From Spirometra erinaceieuropaei (Eukaryota > Platyhelminthes > Cestoda > Diphyllobothriidea > Diphyllobothriidae), in NCBI GenBank assembly GCA_902702965.1, contig CACRXP010000014.1, positions 1,552,979 through 1,616,978 on the forward strand: 64,000 nt of DNA, in the 5' to 3' direction. Of this stretch, positions 23,108-34,994 are shown piece after piece (position 1 is the stretch's first letter; each line of letters opens with the position of its first letter). Under the pieces are notes generated by a model that saw only the letters and a program-made list of their open reading frames with translations, was not told the DNA's origin and did no database searches. Made by a program: the position numbers and the translations under genes.

Positions 23108-24815
23108 GTATTTCTAATAGTAAACACCTAAGTTATTCAATATTCAAAAGTTGATTTTGCTTATAAATTTGCAGAAGTATTTAACACTTAAGCGTTAGGG
23201 CATCAATAATCACATTTGATAAATGGCCCTCGTATTTATCGACTGTTTACCTATTTGGACTAAAGAAAGACAAGATTGACGTAATATAAATTGCAGGAGT
23301 ATATGCTTAGCAATAGTCGTTCATGAAAAAAACATTAGTTATTCTGCTTGATCATTACTTTGGCTATTACAAAAACAACAGAATTGCAATCTCTCGACAT
23401 TATGAAAATCTAGCAGTTGATCAAGCCCGATGATTTATACAGACTTATTAAATTCTCGTTTTTCTGTTTAAATATATATACTACTGGCTCATTTGTCGGT
23501 TATGGTACTGTTTCATTTGATAATTACTTTTAACGTATCTTCTTAGATTTAACTCTGATAGAAACTTAATGCAGTATGCTCAAACATTACGCAGCAATGT
23601 AGTTGCAAGAACCCGTTATTTAACAAGGAATTCCGAAATCCTTCTAATTTTCATTTAAAGAATATTGTGGATGCAACCTTCTAGATATGTTGGAACACAT
23701 TCTCGAGTGGCGTTTTGATAAATGACGAAATAAAATATTCCACTAATGCGAACATCCGAAGCTAAACTTTGCATTATAAGTACCCAAGAAAACCATTAGT
23801 CATTACACAGACGTTTAAGCCAACAACCAAATAAAAGGAAAGATGAAGACTAAAATATAATAATAAAAAAATTTTCCTTATTTTAACACTGTTTTATCTA
23901 AAAAGGGCATCGCCTTTTTTCCAGAATTTTTGTCTATCGGCGATCATTGCTCCTGGAACGTATACCCCTGGGTTGGTTGTTATTTCCCATTATCCTTTTG
24001 TATAACCTATATTATCTACTGTGATTGATTTCTTTAATTTCCATTTAAGATTGTTTTGTGCTTAGTTATTTAGTGAGAACTAATTTTTAACATATCAGCC
24101 AAATGAGCATAGCAGAGTTGGTAAATATAAGAATGTTTGTAGCATGCGAGAAGAGCTGTCGTTTCGTAATCCTTCGACTTAAGTACGAGGTCAAACAGAA
24201 AAATGTGATTAAGTCAATTTTTTTCCAGAAAGGTTTACTGGCATCGTCTATGCTGCACTCTCAGTAATTTTATTCATATTCCCTCTTCGCGCCTTGGTAA
24301 GAGGGTAATCAAGTGATTGACATCGGACACTCACATACATTAAGTTTTCTATTCGTAAATCGTTAAAAGATCATTCTATTAAGTTCGTGTTTGCATCATC
24401 GAATGTTTCAACGTTAGAAAATTAAGTGCGACTCCTATGATGAATATGTTTCGGTTGCCATTGTTTCCTTGTTTTCATGTATGGCAGATATCATACTTAC
24501 AATCGAAAGCACAGTAGTATATCCACAGCCAAGTTTAAGTCTCTGTTATAGGTTCACAGGCTTATTGCTTACGTATCATCATCGTAGGCGATCTCATTAA
24601 TATTGTATAGGCATGTTGTCTCACCGCATTACTTGAAAATGCCATTCATCTTCACTTACACATGCTGCGATAGACAACTATTATTTTCCCTTTCAATTTT
24701 TCGAATACAGTAAACGCTCCTTCTAAAGCCCAAAGCAGCTTTCATTCACTTTCTTCCTAAAGTGTCGTTTTTTAAATATTCCTTTTATTAATAGTTCACC
24801 ATTTGTATATTTTAG

Positions 24816-24894
24816 ATGGGGGATGAAATAAAAATGAGAGGTTATTTTCATGGCGACCAGTTTATGAATAACATGACGGAGGAACAAATATTCG
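24816..24894 (+). CDS. Candidate 79-nt exon, unrecognised
   Basis: Bounded by a good acceptor (TATATTTTAG) and a consensus donor (GTAAGA). Only one frame is open across it, encoding MGDEIKMRGYFHGDQF and a further ten residues. It ends with one extra base, which does not fit the phase of the next candidate exon at 25543, so at least one exon would be missing between them. Family not recognised. Confidence 0.3.
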
Positions 24895-25542
24895 GTAAGA
24901 CGACAAAGTTGTTCAAACGTAGTTTCAAAGAGGTTATTTTATTAATAAATCATTTATCTGGTTTGCTTTACTAACTTAAAAACCCACTTAAATACGAGCA
25001 TTCTGATCCACGTTAGATTTAGGACAAAGCTCCTGGAAATGCCTATGGGCTGTGAGACTGTCTAGCATCTTTTGGGATTGTTTCCACTTTGAAAATGAGT
25101 AAAATTTTGAAAACAAAATTTAAGTTCCCAAAATACTAGTTTAGAGAAGTAACCGTTTTACTTGTCACATGCATTGTTTAAGACATATGTATACGCGTTA
25201 TTGTAATATAGCTTCTAAAATTGCAAAAAAACTTGCTACACTTTGGCCTTCATTGTCAAGCTTATACAGTTTATACATGGTGCTTGAATATTAGTTGTAC
25301 TTTAAAGGACTTTTGAACAAAACTATAGGTTTTAATTTAAAGTTTTATTACAAGCGTAAATAAATGCATTCCTACAACAGCTTATTTAGTCTCAAGGAAT
25401 ACCGGTAAGTCACTTCGAATTTTTTGAAGCAAAACATCCTTTAAGCTGGGCTGTATTAGATTCGCTGCTATGTATTTTACATATTTTCTTTGGCTTTTAG
25501 AAGATAAATGACCTTCTTCAAATTTACTGATTGATATTTCAG

Positions 25543-27119
25543 AAAGGCTTCCCTTTTCAACACATCGTTAGTTTGGCGATGGTTGCAGAATGCTCCCGCA
25601 TGCCAAAATGGCTGTATTCTAAATTCGACAAACTTGCTTAATTCAGCCGCTTTAAATTGGTTCTGCGAAAACGTCTATTTGAGAATGCCTGCCTTGTGCT
25701 TTGTAGGAAACGTTCTCTATCACGAGTTCGATCAAAACATTAACCGTCACGAGTTCATGCTGTATTGGATCATGGATGCGGGTCAAAAAAACATAACAAA
25801 GGTATGTCTGCGTTATATTATTTTCTGTGGACTTTTAGCGTTACGTTTGTTTTTATCTTTGGAGATTTACATCAAGTTTGGATGCACTTAATGTTTTGAA
25901 AACTTCTATGGCCACTAGTTTAAGTGTGGAACGTGGAATGGAGACATCTGCGGCGGCAAGGGTGTCCACGCAAAGCCTTGTGGTGAGTGGCTTATAACAG
26001 TGCAGATTAAACTATCTAGTTAAAGCCAAAGAAAAAAGGCTGTCTTTAGCAAATTTCGTCACAGACTCAGTGTTGTTTTTACAAAAGCAACAAGCCGTTT
26101 TAATCAATATGAATGTGGGATACACGGTGTGATTTGTTTGTTTACACTGACGATCAGTTTTGTCGAGACCTATAGAGTTTGGTAACCTTTAAAATGAAAA
26201 CAAAGTTTCCCATCGTAACGGAAAGCACCGTAACAAATAATATGCTACAAAAACGAAACCAAAATCGAAATGCCAATGTAGCTTTGCGGTTTTATATTAA
26301 TAGAAGTCGATGAAACATGTGTCTGTGTTTGCACAAAATATTTTCTACTGTGAATACGACGGATAGTTTTAAACTCCAATGGGATCAAAAAGGCGGGCTT
26401 TTATCGGTCTTCACCATGATGGGATCTAACGGAGTTCAGGGAATTTAAGTCATTAAGTGGGCCAGAGTTTATTTTGTTCGGAAGTGCTTGATAAGTACGA
26501 TAGAAAAAACAGAAAAATGCGCTTCCGGAATTTATTAATGTTAAAAACAGGCAAATGAGTGCATGTTAATGAGGAATAACACTGCTACAAACAGTGTCGT
26601 GCTTAAAAGTCTACAGTCTGCAAAACGTGTGTTAATGTCGTGGAAATATGCGTATTTCCGAAAATTATCTTGCATGTTAGCAAAAATTACCCTTCAGGAG
26701 TTGGTATGAGTGCTTTGAATGGGTGTGAATTCAAGACGAGTAGGACAATATTTATTTGTTTGGCGTAACCTGGAAAGATCGCGGACTAAGAGTTTGTAAA
26801 GTAGTGAATAAAGTACTCACAAACGTAGTCAATATGTTACACATTGCTGTGATCTTGGGAACTATATACTACCATAAAGTTACTCTAAATTTCCGTTTGG
26901 TGTGTAGTGCTGAAATGTCATAAAATCGATTACACGTCTGTTTTGAAAGAGATGTGTGACGGCCCTTTACTGCCTGCTATGCAAGGCTCAGAGTCCCAAA
27001 AAGTAGCAGACATCTTTAGTTTCATAATGGACATTTTATTGAGATTATTGTTCAGCCTTATTAAAACAGACGTCTGGTTGAGCACCAATGCAGTCTGTCT
27101 ATCATTCTGGACTTTCTAA
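25543..27119 (+). CDS. M13 (neprilysin-like) peptidase homologue, zinc site lost; three exons
   Basis: Exons 25543-25803, 25919-25982 and 26908-27119 have consensus borders (TTTCAG, GTATGT; CACTAG, GTGAGT; GTGTAG) and join in one frame. M13 enzymes are membrane-anchored zinc endopeptidases that cut extracellular peptides. Exon 1 aligns without gaps from a conserved Trp to the HE of HExxH, 49 residues later (GNVLYHEF). Four residues are then missing, including the second zinc His, and DQN resumes. The WW..C spacing is kept (YW, Cys at +14). Exon 2 has GG but lacks ENIAD with its zinc Glu. Exon 3 fits LK....Y....K......LLP without gaps and later IKTDV. The frame stops early at TAA 27117-27119, before the usual C-terminal Cys and Trp. 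It is either an expressed pseudoenzyme or a pseudogene with open exons. Confidence 0.6.
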
Positions 27120-27505
27120 CTGATGCAGGTTCACATCGTCAAATATAGTAATAAAACCAGAACAGTCGAAAAGTATACGGCGTTTAAACTAATCATCGGT
27201 CGATGATCCAAGACTGGAGGTAACTGCGCAGAGCTTTGTACTCCAGCGCTAGGTCGATGAATCGATTGAGTGAGTTCTCATTCGTGGCTCGGACTCTAAT
27301 CAATTATTACACGTTTTGTTTGCGGGGTGGGCGACTATTTTGGTGTCTGTGACGTTTCTGATGCCCGGTTGATCTTCATCTTTTCTTATGCCCACACCTG
27401 GAACTCGGAATTTTGTCTGTATTGGACAGTGCTTAACACCTGCCTGCATGGTTTTGAAATAAAAACCAAGAGCTTTGTTCATTAAAAGGCGATTTTTAAT
27501 TTCAG

Positions 27506-27631
27506 TGCTCTACAAGTATGGTCAGCTGGTAATATTTTTCTACCGCGCAAAGCTTAAGAAGCTTCACGAAGAAGAATATACCTGTGTGCTAAACGGCACA
27601 GAAACGCAGACGAAAACCATAAGGAAAACAG
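27506..27631 (+). CDS. Candidate 126-nt exon, possibly M13-like
   Basis: Acceptor TTAATTTCAG and donor GTTTGT enclose a frame encoding LYKYGQLVIFFYRAKLKKLH and EEEYTCVLNGTETQ. The pattern hydrophobic-x-F..KL..L followed by acidic residues vaguely resembles the helical half of M13 peptidases upstream of the zinc domain. If so, it would belong to a further tandem copy starting downstream of the gene at 25543-27119. The match is weak and unsupported by cysteine or zinc motifs. Confidence 0.2.
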
Positions 27632-27639
27632 GTTTGTAT

Positions 27640-28995
27640 TATCATGAACGGGGTGCAATATTTGGTTTAGTTCACTATCAGTTTTAGAAAATGTAAAAAC
27701 GCAGCTATGGGTATAATGTATCGTTTTTTTATCATCAACGAGTATATGCTTCATTGGATGCAAACAAAATATAAATAAAGTCGATACTAGAGACATAGCG
27801 ATCAAAGAAGCTTGAATAAAGACCTTACGTCTTTGCAGTTTATTTATCATTCAGTGTTAACTATCATATTAAAAAGTTTTTTATTTTACAATTAAACCTC
27901 CACCCTAGCTCTCCAGTAGTCGGGACAAATTAAACCCTAACAGTTAATAATAAGATGACGTTATTCCTGACCTATAGCTGCAGACGTCATCGGACGGATA
28001 TACTCTTGTGAAATGATTAGTTCTTGATGTAGTAGATGGGTGTATGTAAGTGGGTATTCGCCATACGCAGGTAGTTCCATGTGAAAAGCATAAATAAACC
28101 TTTACAAAACTGAATCATTATTGTGATTTATATTTTTTACAGTTTCCTCGCGATTTTAAAGTCGAACATGCCCGTTGTATTGCCAGCGTTTTTGCATATG
28201 AGGTCAGGTGTCAAGACATTTTTAACTTAATAGCTTTGTGCAATCCACGTTTTCCTGTTAGACATATTGATTTAGGCAGGGTTGAAAATAAAACGGTGTA
28301 GTGTTTTTCTTCCTTGTTATAATGTTTTTACAAGATAGAATTTTTAACTTTCTTGTTTACTGCCAAAACATTAGAAGATGAATTCATAAATCAAAATTTT
28401 AATTGCACTCGATCAACTTCATTTGACACAACACAACGGATATCCTTTATTTTGGCACTCACATAACCGTACCGGAAGGCCTTAGATACGGCCAATAAAA
28501 TGCATAATTTAATCGGTTCCTTCATTGATCGAGAGATATGTAAATGTTAACTGATATCTAGCCAACGTCCTCTCCGTTGTTAACATGAATTGGCCTGTTA
28601 TTTCTCACCCTTAAGTATGCTACTGGCCGTCTGTCTACGATCAATGACTATTACTTAAAAAACCGCTGTGGTTGATGGGCATCGGCCAGAATTTTTATAC
28701 AAAAACGTTGGTCTATGTCAAAAGACCTTAAATAAGCTGATTTACTCCAAGGTTGTAGATACGTTCTAAAGAAATTAAGGTCAGATTCGGTTATATAGCC
28801 CCACATGATGTAAACAAACCTCCGCCACCTGTAGTACCGGACCGGTGGTAAAAGGGATTTTTACAGGTGGGGCCGAAGGACGCAAGGCGACGAGGTCGAG
28901 TGGTTGTATGCAAAAGAACATCTGTCGGGAATGCGTGATTGCACTTTGAGTGGCTGAGAAATAGTTGCCCTAACTCATTACCTTGGTTCCCAACC
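27640..28995. other. No supported gene
   Basis: AT-rich with short frames. A minus-strand stretch at about 27190-27300, left of this block, reads like protein (NENSLNRFIDLALEYKALR) but ends in a stop and matches nothing I recognise. A GC-richer patch at 28795-28990 leads into the telomere-like repeat. Confidence 0.4.
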
Positions 28996-28999
28996 CAAA

Positions 29000-29050
29000 T
29001 CTCTAACTCTAACACCTAGCCCTAACCCCTTACGCTAAATCCTAACCCCA
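29000..29050. repeat. Degenerate telomere-like patch
   Basis: About 50 bp made of imperfect copies of CCCTAA-type units (CTCTAACTCTAACA, GCCCTAACCCC, AATCCTAACCCC). This is the complement of TTAGGG, the telomere unit of flatworms and many animals. It is short and imperfect, so an interstitial relic or a chance simple repeat rather than a chromosome end. Confidence 0.45.
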
Positions 29051-29584
29051 GCTCCAACAGTATTGTGGCTATCAGGTTAGGCTACACAATGACATCTGAC
29101 CAAAATTAAAAAGATACAATTAATTGAAACTTCGGGCATAAATAGAATAGTAAAATATAGCGCCAGTAAGACTGCCAGACTAGGTTCATTTTAGGCAGAC
29201 ATGCACGACATATCGTTAAGTAGACTACCAGACTGGCTAATTAAGATGCTGAATTTCCAGTGACTTACCTGACGTCCACCAAATGATCTATAGTTCAACA
29301 AATATTTTATGGAAATATTTCCCACAGTTAGAATACACGAGCTTACGTCTTGGTTTCATTTAAACTTTATGGCAGATTTTTGTTTCTTACGAGGTTTTAC
29401 AATAAATGCACTAACTCTAGAGTAAACTACCAGCTGCCTGTCGGCAGTTAATGAAAATTACGCGGTTTCCCTCAGTGGCTAATGAAGTTTGGCCCAAATA
29501 TTCATACATAAACTGATCAACTCTAAGTTTGTGGATAAATTCCGAGGACAGTAAAAAAGCGAAAACTAACAAGTTGTAATATTA

Positions 29585-29795
29585 ACTAACTTGCAGCACC
29601 GAAAATCAGTGGGAATAATTCATGCTACATAAGCAGTCATTTTTAAGGAAATCCAGCATCTCAAAGCAGCTGAATTTTCGTAGAATCATACCTCATGGTT
29701 ATAAATTGCACAATCCTACTTAAATAATATTTTTGAGACGAAGACGCATTTCAAAATTTTGGTTAACATTTCATATGCAAAAACATATCACTCAC
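29585..29795 (+). repeat. Foldback-element right-arm fragment
   Basis: Matches the right arm of the foldback family: ATTCATGCTACATAAGCAGT, then a CATTTCAAAATTTTGG block and AACATTTCATATGC near the end. The terminal CACCTACTG-type end is not preserved. Confidence 0.5.
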
Positions 29796-29799
29796 AAAA

Positions 29800-32700
29800 T
29801 TTGTGAACGCTGAGCACTCGATAAAGTACTTCGGAACCACTACTACCGTTGCATCTGAGGCCGAATATTCGATAAAATGAAATTTTTTAGAAAATCTAAA
29901 ATCAAAAGTGACCTTTCTTCAAGTTGCCATGTTAATTAAATCCCATTACTTCTGTTTGATGAGGTGTTTCACTTGGCCGTCCATATCTCATCCTTAGACA
30001 ACAATCTATATTTTCGGTGTCTTAATTATTAATCACCCAATAAAGGCCTTGTCTTCAAATATGCTTCATTTTTTAAGATTTCTCCAGTGCCACAATCGTT
30101 GCCGACAATGCCCACCATGTGCTGTGAGAACACGGACTTTGACCTGCGCGTGAATAAGTCTAAATGAATAATGTAGTTATGCTCAATCTACCGCATGCCC
30201 GCATCCACACCTGGACGCGCTTTCAAACCGCAATGAGTAAAACTGGAGGTGCAGGAAAACGTAGGTGGATGGCGCGACCGGAGCTGCCCGTAGGCGTGCC
30301 GCGACATGGCTCGGATCCCACTAGTTGGGGTCGCCATTGAGGCTACTTTAAAATGGAGTCATTGCGGTCAGACAGTCAATCTACCAGTCCGCCACACAAA
30401 ACACAAACACAAAGTGCGAGCTCCAAGTTATCTCTTCAGTTAGCAGCCATTCAGGCTACGAATTTTAGCCAACAGTGGTATATTCGAGTGCGTCAGATCG
30501 TTGATATATTGATTGTTGAGCTCACGCTCTTCTTTCACTTTTAGGTCTAAATTCACTGTTTGGGCCGGTCAGTTGTCTGAAGCGGGAGTGGACGCAGTGG
30601 TCAGAAGGGCAAGAAAACCGTTTGGGCACGACACGTGCATGACCTAGTCATCCGAACTTGTCGACCAATTGAGATGCTGAGATAAGAAGAGGTGGCTGAC
30701 AGTGCTGTGGACAGCTCGTTTGCGCGCTACACACACTCCACCTGACCCTCTTTATTTGGGCATACCAGGATTTCATGCAAGTTCGAGTTAGCTACCCGGA
30801 TCTGACGCGTTGCAGAGGTGCTGAAGAGCACATTTCCCACTAACGTTAGAGGTGCCGGGACTGGGGTATTTGGCAGTTGTTCGGGTGCGCTGCCTGTGTT
30901 GGTTGGGGGCATGTGTGATGATGTGTTCATGTCTTCGGTTACTTGCTGCAGGTTTTCAGGAGGACCCCTGTGACCAAATAGGCCGATACGATGGTTCAAT
31001 TTGCGAGAGCATAACAGGCGGTCGAGGCAATGACCTCCAGGTACTGGGCAACCCACTTCCGCAAGGGACCGATCAGGCAGACGCCTGAGGTGACATTGCG
31101 GCGGCAATATGAAATGATTTGAGCATCAAATTATTTTTATGCACAAGTACATACGTCAGCTATTGCTATTATTGAAAAACAAGGTTTTCGTTCAGTGAAC
31201 AGAGACAATTAAATTCCGGATTGAGTGCCATGCAGTACTATCAAAGAAAATTCTTATTTAATGAAGTAAACTAATGAACCAAGTGGCGTATTAAAGAAAA
31301 TGTCATTGAAAGTCTGAAAGGCATTTTGCGGTGACAGCTAGAACCCGTAGGAATGCATATTCACAGGTTCAGTTTTGAGATGAAAAAAAAACAGGCGTAC
31401 GCTCACTGGTCGGCAAATGTTGATTTCCACTATTCTCATTACAGCCTTCAGCAGTCGTTACCGCGCAAAATATAATCCTGGTGCTATGCTAGCCTTATAG
31501 TCCTGAGGCACGTCTAAAAATTGCCTGAATGCCGTTATTTTCGAATGGCTCACCAGTTAGAACATCCAGAGATTCCCGAATTCAAAATCTGAAAATGTAC
31601 CGGTTTAAAACAGCAGGACTTATGTTCGACAGAACAACATTCTGTTTTACCTCAATATGGTGGGATAACAGTTTACAAACATCGCGGGATATTTTTGATA
31701 CGTCCACAGAAAAGCGTCCGGGTAAGTATTGTCAAGCTGGTTTGGCCTTCATGACCGTCAACTAGAAGGGAAGCGGTGTAGACAAAGACAGAACCTGCCT
31801 CTGTTTTGTTACTGTTTAACATTGACGACTCGTGCTTTAGTCCCCAAGACGCAGCTAGTTAGAAGTAAACCTCCGAACAAAATGCAGTCAGTTGGCCATG
31901 AGTCTTACAGTGCAGATGATTTTGAGGAAAATCTGCGTGTTCAGTCTATCCTCTTAAAGCCGTCGACATCTAGGGTCGGACCGGAGCAAAATAGCATTCT
32001 GGACGATTTTGCCGTCAGGCCGCGCAATAAAAATCGAATAATCACAGTCACCGGGTACGGAGGGATGCGCAGTTGAACGAATCTGTTCATTAAGAGATGA
32101 AGCAGTCATTTTATGAGGACGCAACCGGAGAAGCAAATTTAGATATTTACATATTGGTGCTTTGATTAAGGTCTTCCAGCCGGGCAGTGTCTTCTGGCTG
32201 GTCATGCGGTGTTTCCTATTCAGGCCGATTTCAGGTCAATTATATAGGGTTTCGATAACTGAACGATGGTCGCGCGTTCACCCAGTTGATCCGTCAGAAA
32301 ATCGTTCTTTTAATTTGTCTCATTCTTAGTAGATTTAGATTCCGCGTAGCACTGAGAAAACGGGATAATAAACGGCTATCATACCAAAGGGCTAGTCTGC
32401 ACATATGCTTCCCTGTGGACTTTCAGACTAGCCAAGTCGACATACAAAGGTGGTATAAACTCATGAAATCAAACCGCAGAAAATATGAATGCAAATCCTA
32501 TGCGAGTTAATTGACTCTGTTTAAGCTCTCATCGTTATTCCGAGTTGATTGGCAATTTGTCATTTCGCCGTTGTTTGACGATTACTCTGCAACCTTCTTG
32601 CATTTCGTTAGAAGGAAAACACACACTACCTAAGGTCCGTATTCTGGTGGTAGTTAACTGCTCAGTCGTGGGTTTCTCCTTTTTTCATTCTTCGGGGCTG

Positions 32701-33415
32701 TAGCATTTTGTTTTGTAATACCACAAACAGTATGGCCACTATGCCTTCATTGCAAGTCCGTGGTTTCCCTCGAATGAAATGCCATACGAACATAGAGTCA
32801 CTCATGAGCTGCGCCCTACCCCGATTAAACCGGCCAACCTAATGTCGAGGAGTTCAGGATTTTCGATTGCAAATGACAGCCCACTGGTCAGCAAGGAAGT
32901 TGTTAGAGCTCGTTTTTTACCAGCCGGCGCGGGTTCAGATAGCAGTTACCCAGAGTTTAAGACACTTGTTGCTTGCCATCGGCAACTAAGAGGCCCGAAA
33001 CGCTCACCTTTGAGTTTCCATAATTTTAGTAACACACCCTTAGCTTCATACTGCGTCTTAAGGCAGGAACGCGCGTTCGCCTAGGATGCAAAGTATGAAC
33101 ATCGTGATCTCCTGCATGATTCTACCAGAACAACACTGTCGGTTTTGGAGTCCTTTTCTTGCAGACTACGCGCCTTCATCAGGGGCACACAGTATTGCAT
33201 TTTACCCTTAAGCTATCCGCTATTTTGACGAAAGTAACCTCACCGTCTCTAATGCTCTGATTTGGGGATCGCCAATTGGTGATTCGATGCAGAAGAGGAT
33301 AGTCAGACGTCGGAGCTTCTAACATAGATTAAACTCGCAGACTCGACATTCCGACAGGATATTTACATGGTCGAATTAAAAGCCCTTTAATGCAACAGCT
33401 GACTGCGAATGCGCG
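29800..33415. other. Mixed stretch with a GC-richer block, no identified gene
   Basis: From about 30160 to 31110 base composition rises and long frames occur on both strands, as expected of an old repetitive insertion. Frames at 31529-32076 and 32779-33084 (plus) carry no motif I know. The frame at 30727-31107 is listed separately. A weak hammerhead-like sequence near 33148-33180 was not accepted. Confidence 0.4.
30727..31107 (-). CDS. Unrecognised 126-codon frame in a GC-rich block
   Basis: An ATG-initiated minus-strand frame of 126 codons, rich in Pro, Arg and Ser (starts MPPQCHLRRLPDRS). No domain is recognised. The plus strand is also open across 30852-31088, so the openness may only reflect base composition. 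Without splice signals or homologues I treat it as a doubtful gene, possibly part of a dispersed repeat. Confidence 0.15.
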   Translation of the reverse strand: MPPQCHLRRLPDRSLAEVGCPVPGGHCLDRLLCSRKLNHRIGLFGHRGPPENLQQVTEDMNTSSHMPPTNTGSAPEQLPNTPVPAPLTLVGNVLFSTSATRQIRVANSNLHEILVCPNKEGQVECV

Positions 33416-33419
33416 TTCC

Positions 33420-33520
33420 AGGAGACTCTTGAAAAAGTCGATGCGGCCGCTGGAACAAATACTTGAATGTCCTGACGTTTCTCTCACGAACTAACTGCAT
33501 CAAACATTTACATCGACCAC
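33420..33520 (-). mobile_element. Penelope-like element end relic with hammerhead remnant
   Basis: On the minus strand, a TTTGATG block, a loop and GAGAAACGTCAGGAC (core 33477-33505) are followed by TTGTTCCAGCGGCCGCATC, equivalent to the TTGTTCCAGTGATCGCATC tail of the other PLE ends. Only the end survives. Confidence 0.5.
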
Positions 33521-33629
33521 GATGAAGTGCGTCTCCCCAATCAAGCTTGTCCCGCTGGTCCTTGGGACTCACTCTTAATATCTCGCAGGCAATGGCCTAG
33601 CGGCTAATAAATACGTACATATGATTGCG

Positions 33630-33800
33630 TGGCAACAAAGACAAGGGCGACCGGAATGGCCAGTTATGGCTTGCTAGCCGTCATCAGCCAGCCATACCCA
33701 ATCCAAAAGTATAGACCACCTGCGATTTGAACCCTGGATATTTGGTCGTTGATTTAAACACTCTAGCCCCAAGCCACGGGCTCGCCGTCCTGTCAGTTGT
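33630..33800 (-). mobile_element. tRNA-derived SINE, minus orientation
   Basis: Read on the minus strand: head GGCGAGCCCGTGGCTTGGGG (A-box-like), B-box-like GGGTTCAAATC, then a body with GGTATGGCTGGCTGATGACG and CTTGTCTTTGT. The same body occurs at 34838-34992, 47645-47860 and 53695-53975. The head faces the foldback element at 33833. Confidence 0.7.
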
Positions 33801-33832
33801 GATCGGTGACCCTCACTTCATCATATTTAATA

Positions 33833-34827
33833 CAGTAGGTGGGTTTACTCATGAAATGTCAACAGAAAATTTGAAGTGCGTTCTTGTTTAGGAAATATTG
33901 ATAAAGTAAGGTTGTAAAATTAATAATCGTACAGCATAATTCTAAAGTGATCCAGTTACCTCAGGGTATGGCCTTTCAAATGAACGTACTAGCGACTGCA
34001 TGCAAGATCCATACTCTGCAAAAAAATGACTACTTAACTAACATGCAATTCTCTCATTGATTTTCGATATCCTTGAGAATTAAATTATACTTCATTGAAA
34101 ACCTGCATAAAAATATTCATTCTATTTCTAACTCGGTAGAAAATCACGTCTTTTTCCGATTTTATTCTTGAAAGAAAGCATAATTCGGTTTCAAATAAGT
34201 TCTTAATTTCGAGATTTTTTAATACCGCATAATGGCCATCCATAAAACGTCACGTATCTGCATTTACAAATGTGGCTTATAAAATTAACAACATTGCTCA
34301 AATCCACTGCTAAATTTTATGGACGCCATACGGTCTCCTCTTAATACCGTACAACAATGATTGGTTTTCCGTACACGGACAATATACGGCTTGTAGATTT
34401 GAATCCCTGAATGCAAGTGTATTAGCGGGTCGGGTTCAAAATTATTCGGGAATTAAAAAAGTTTTTTAAAACCAAATTATACTCTTTCTTTGAGTATACA
34501 ATTGGAAGAAGACGTGATTTTCTACCAAATATTTAAAAGAATGAATATGTTTATGCATGTTTTCCATGAAATGTAATTGAATGTCTAAGTTCATCATAAA
34601 ATTATTGAGAAAAATGCATGGTACATGTGTAGTCATCTTTTACAGAGTATCGTTTTGGTATGAAGCCGGAAAGAAATTTGTTTGAAAGCTGGCATCTAAA
34701 ACAAATGGGTAATCATAAATTGACGCTTCATGATGATTAGTTTTACAACCCTATTTGATCAATCGTTTCAAAACGAGAATACATTTCAAAATTTCGATTG
34801 ACATTTCATGAGCTAGTACACCTACTG
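33833..34827. mobile_element. Complete foldback (TIR) element, 995 bp
   Basis: The ends CAGTAGGTG and CACCTACTG are inverted, and the arms pair over more than 300 bp each side: CTCATGAAATGTCAACAG on the left against the complement of CGATTGACATTTCATGAGC on the right. No coding capacity. The end resembles both the element at 4472-5420 and the Tc1-like terminal repeat. TA is present on the left flank; the right flank reads TT. Inverted SINE copies lie on both sides. Confidence 0.75.
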
Positions 34828-34837
34828 TTTTCCTGAC

Positions 34838-34992
34838 CACAACTGACAGGGCAACGAGCCCGTGATTCATTGCTAGAGCGTAAGACTCAATAAGTAAAAA
34901 CGCATTGGGCTCGAATCCCAGATGGCCCACATTTGAGATTGGATATGATTGGCTAATGCCGGAAACGGTCATCCCGCTCTCCCTTTGTCAGT
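34838..34992 (+). mobile_element. tRNA-derived SINE, plus orientation
   Basis: Head ACGAGCCCGTGATTCATTGC with A-box-like sequence, B box GGGCTCGAATCCC (34907-34919), then a body with TTGGATATGATTGGCTAATG and CTCCCTTTGTCAG. Mirror partner of the SINE at 33630-33800 across the foldback element. Confidence 0.7.
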
Positions 34993-34994
34993 TC

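Noticed and set aside
33148..33180. Possible hammerhead on the minus strand
   Set aside because: CTGATGA is present, but stem II has only about three pairs and the second half reads GAAAA. It is not located at a recognisable PLE end.
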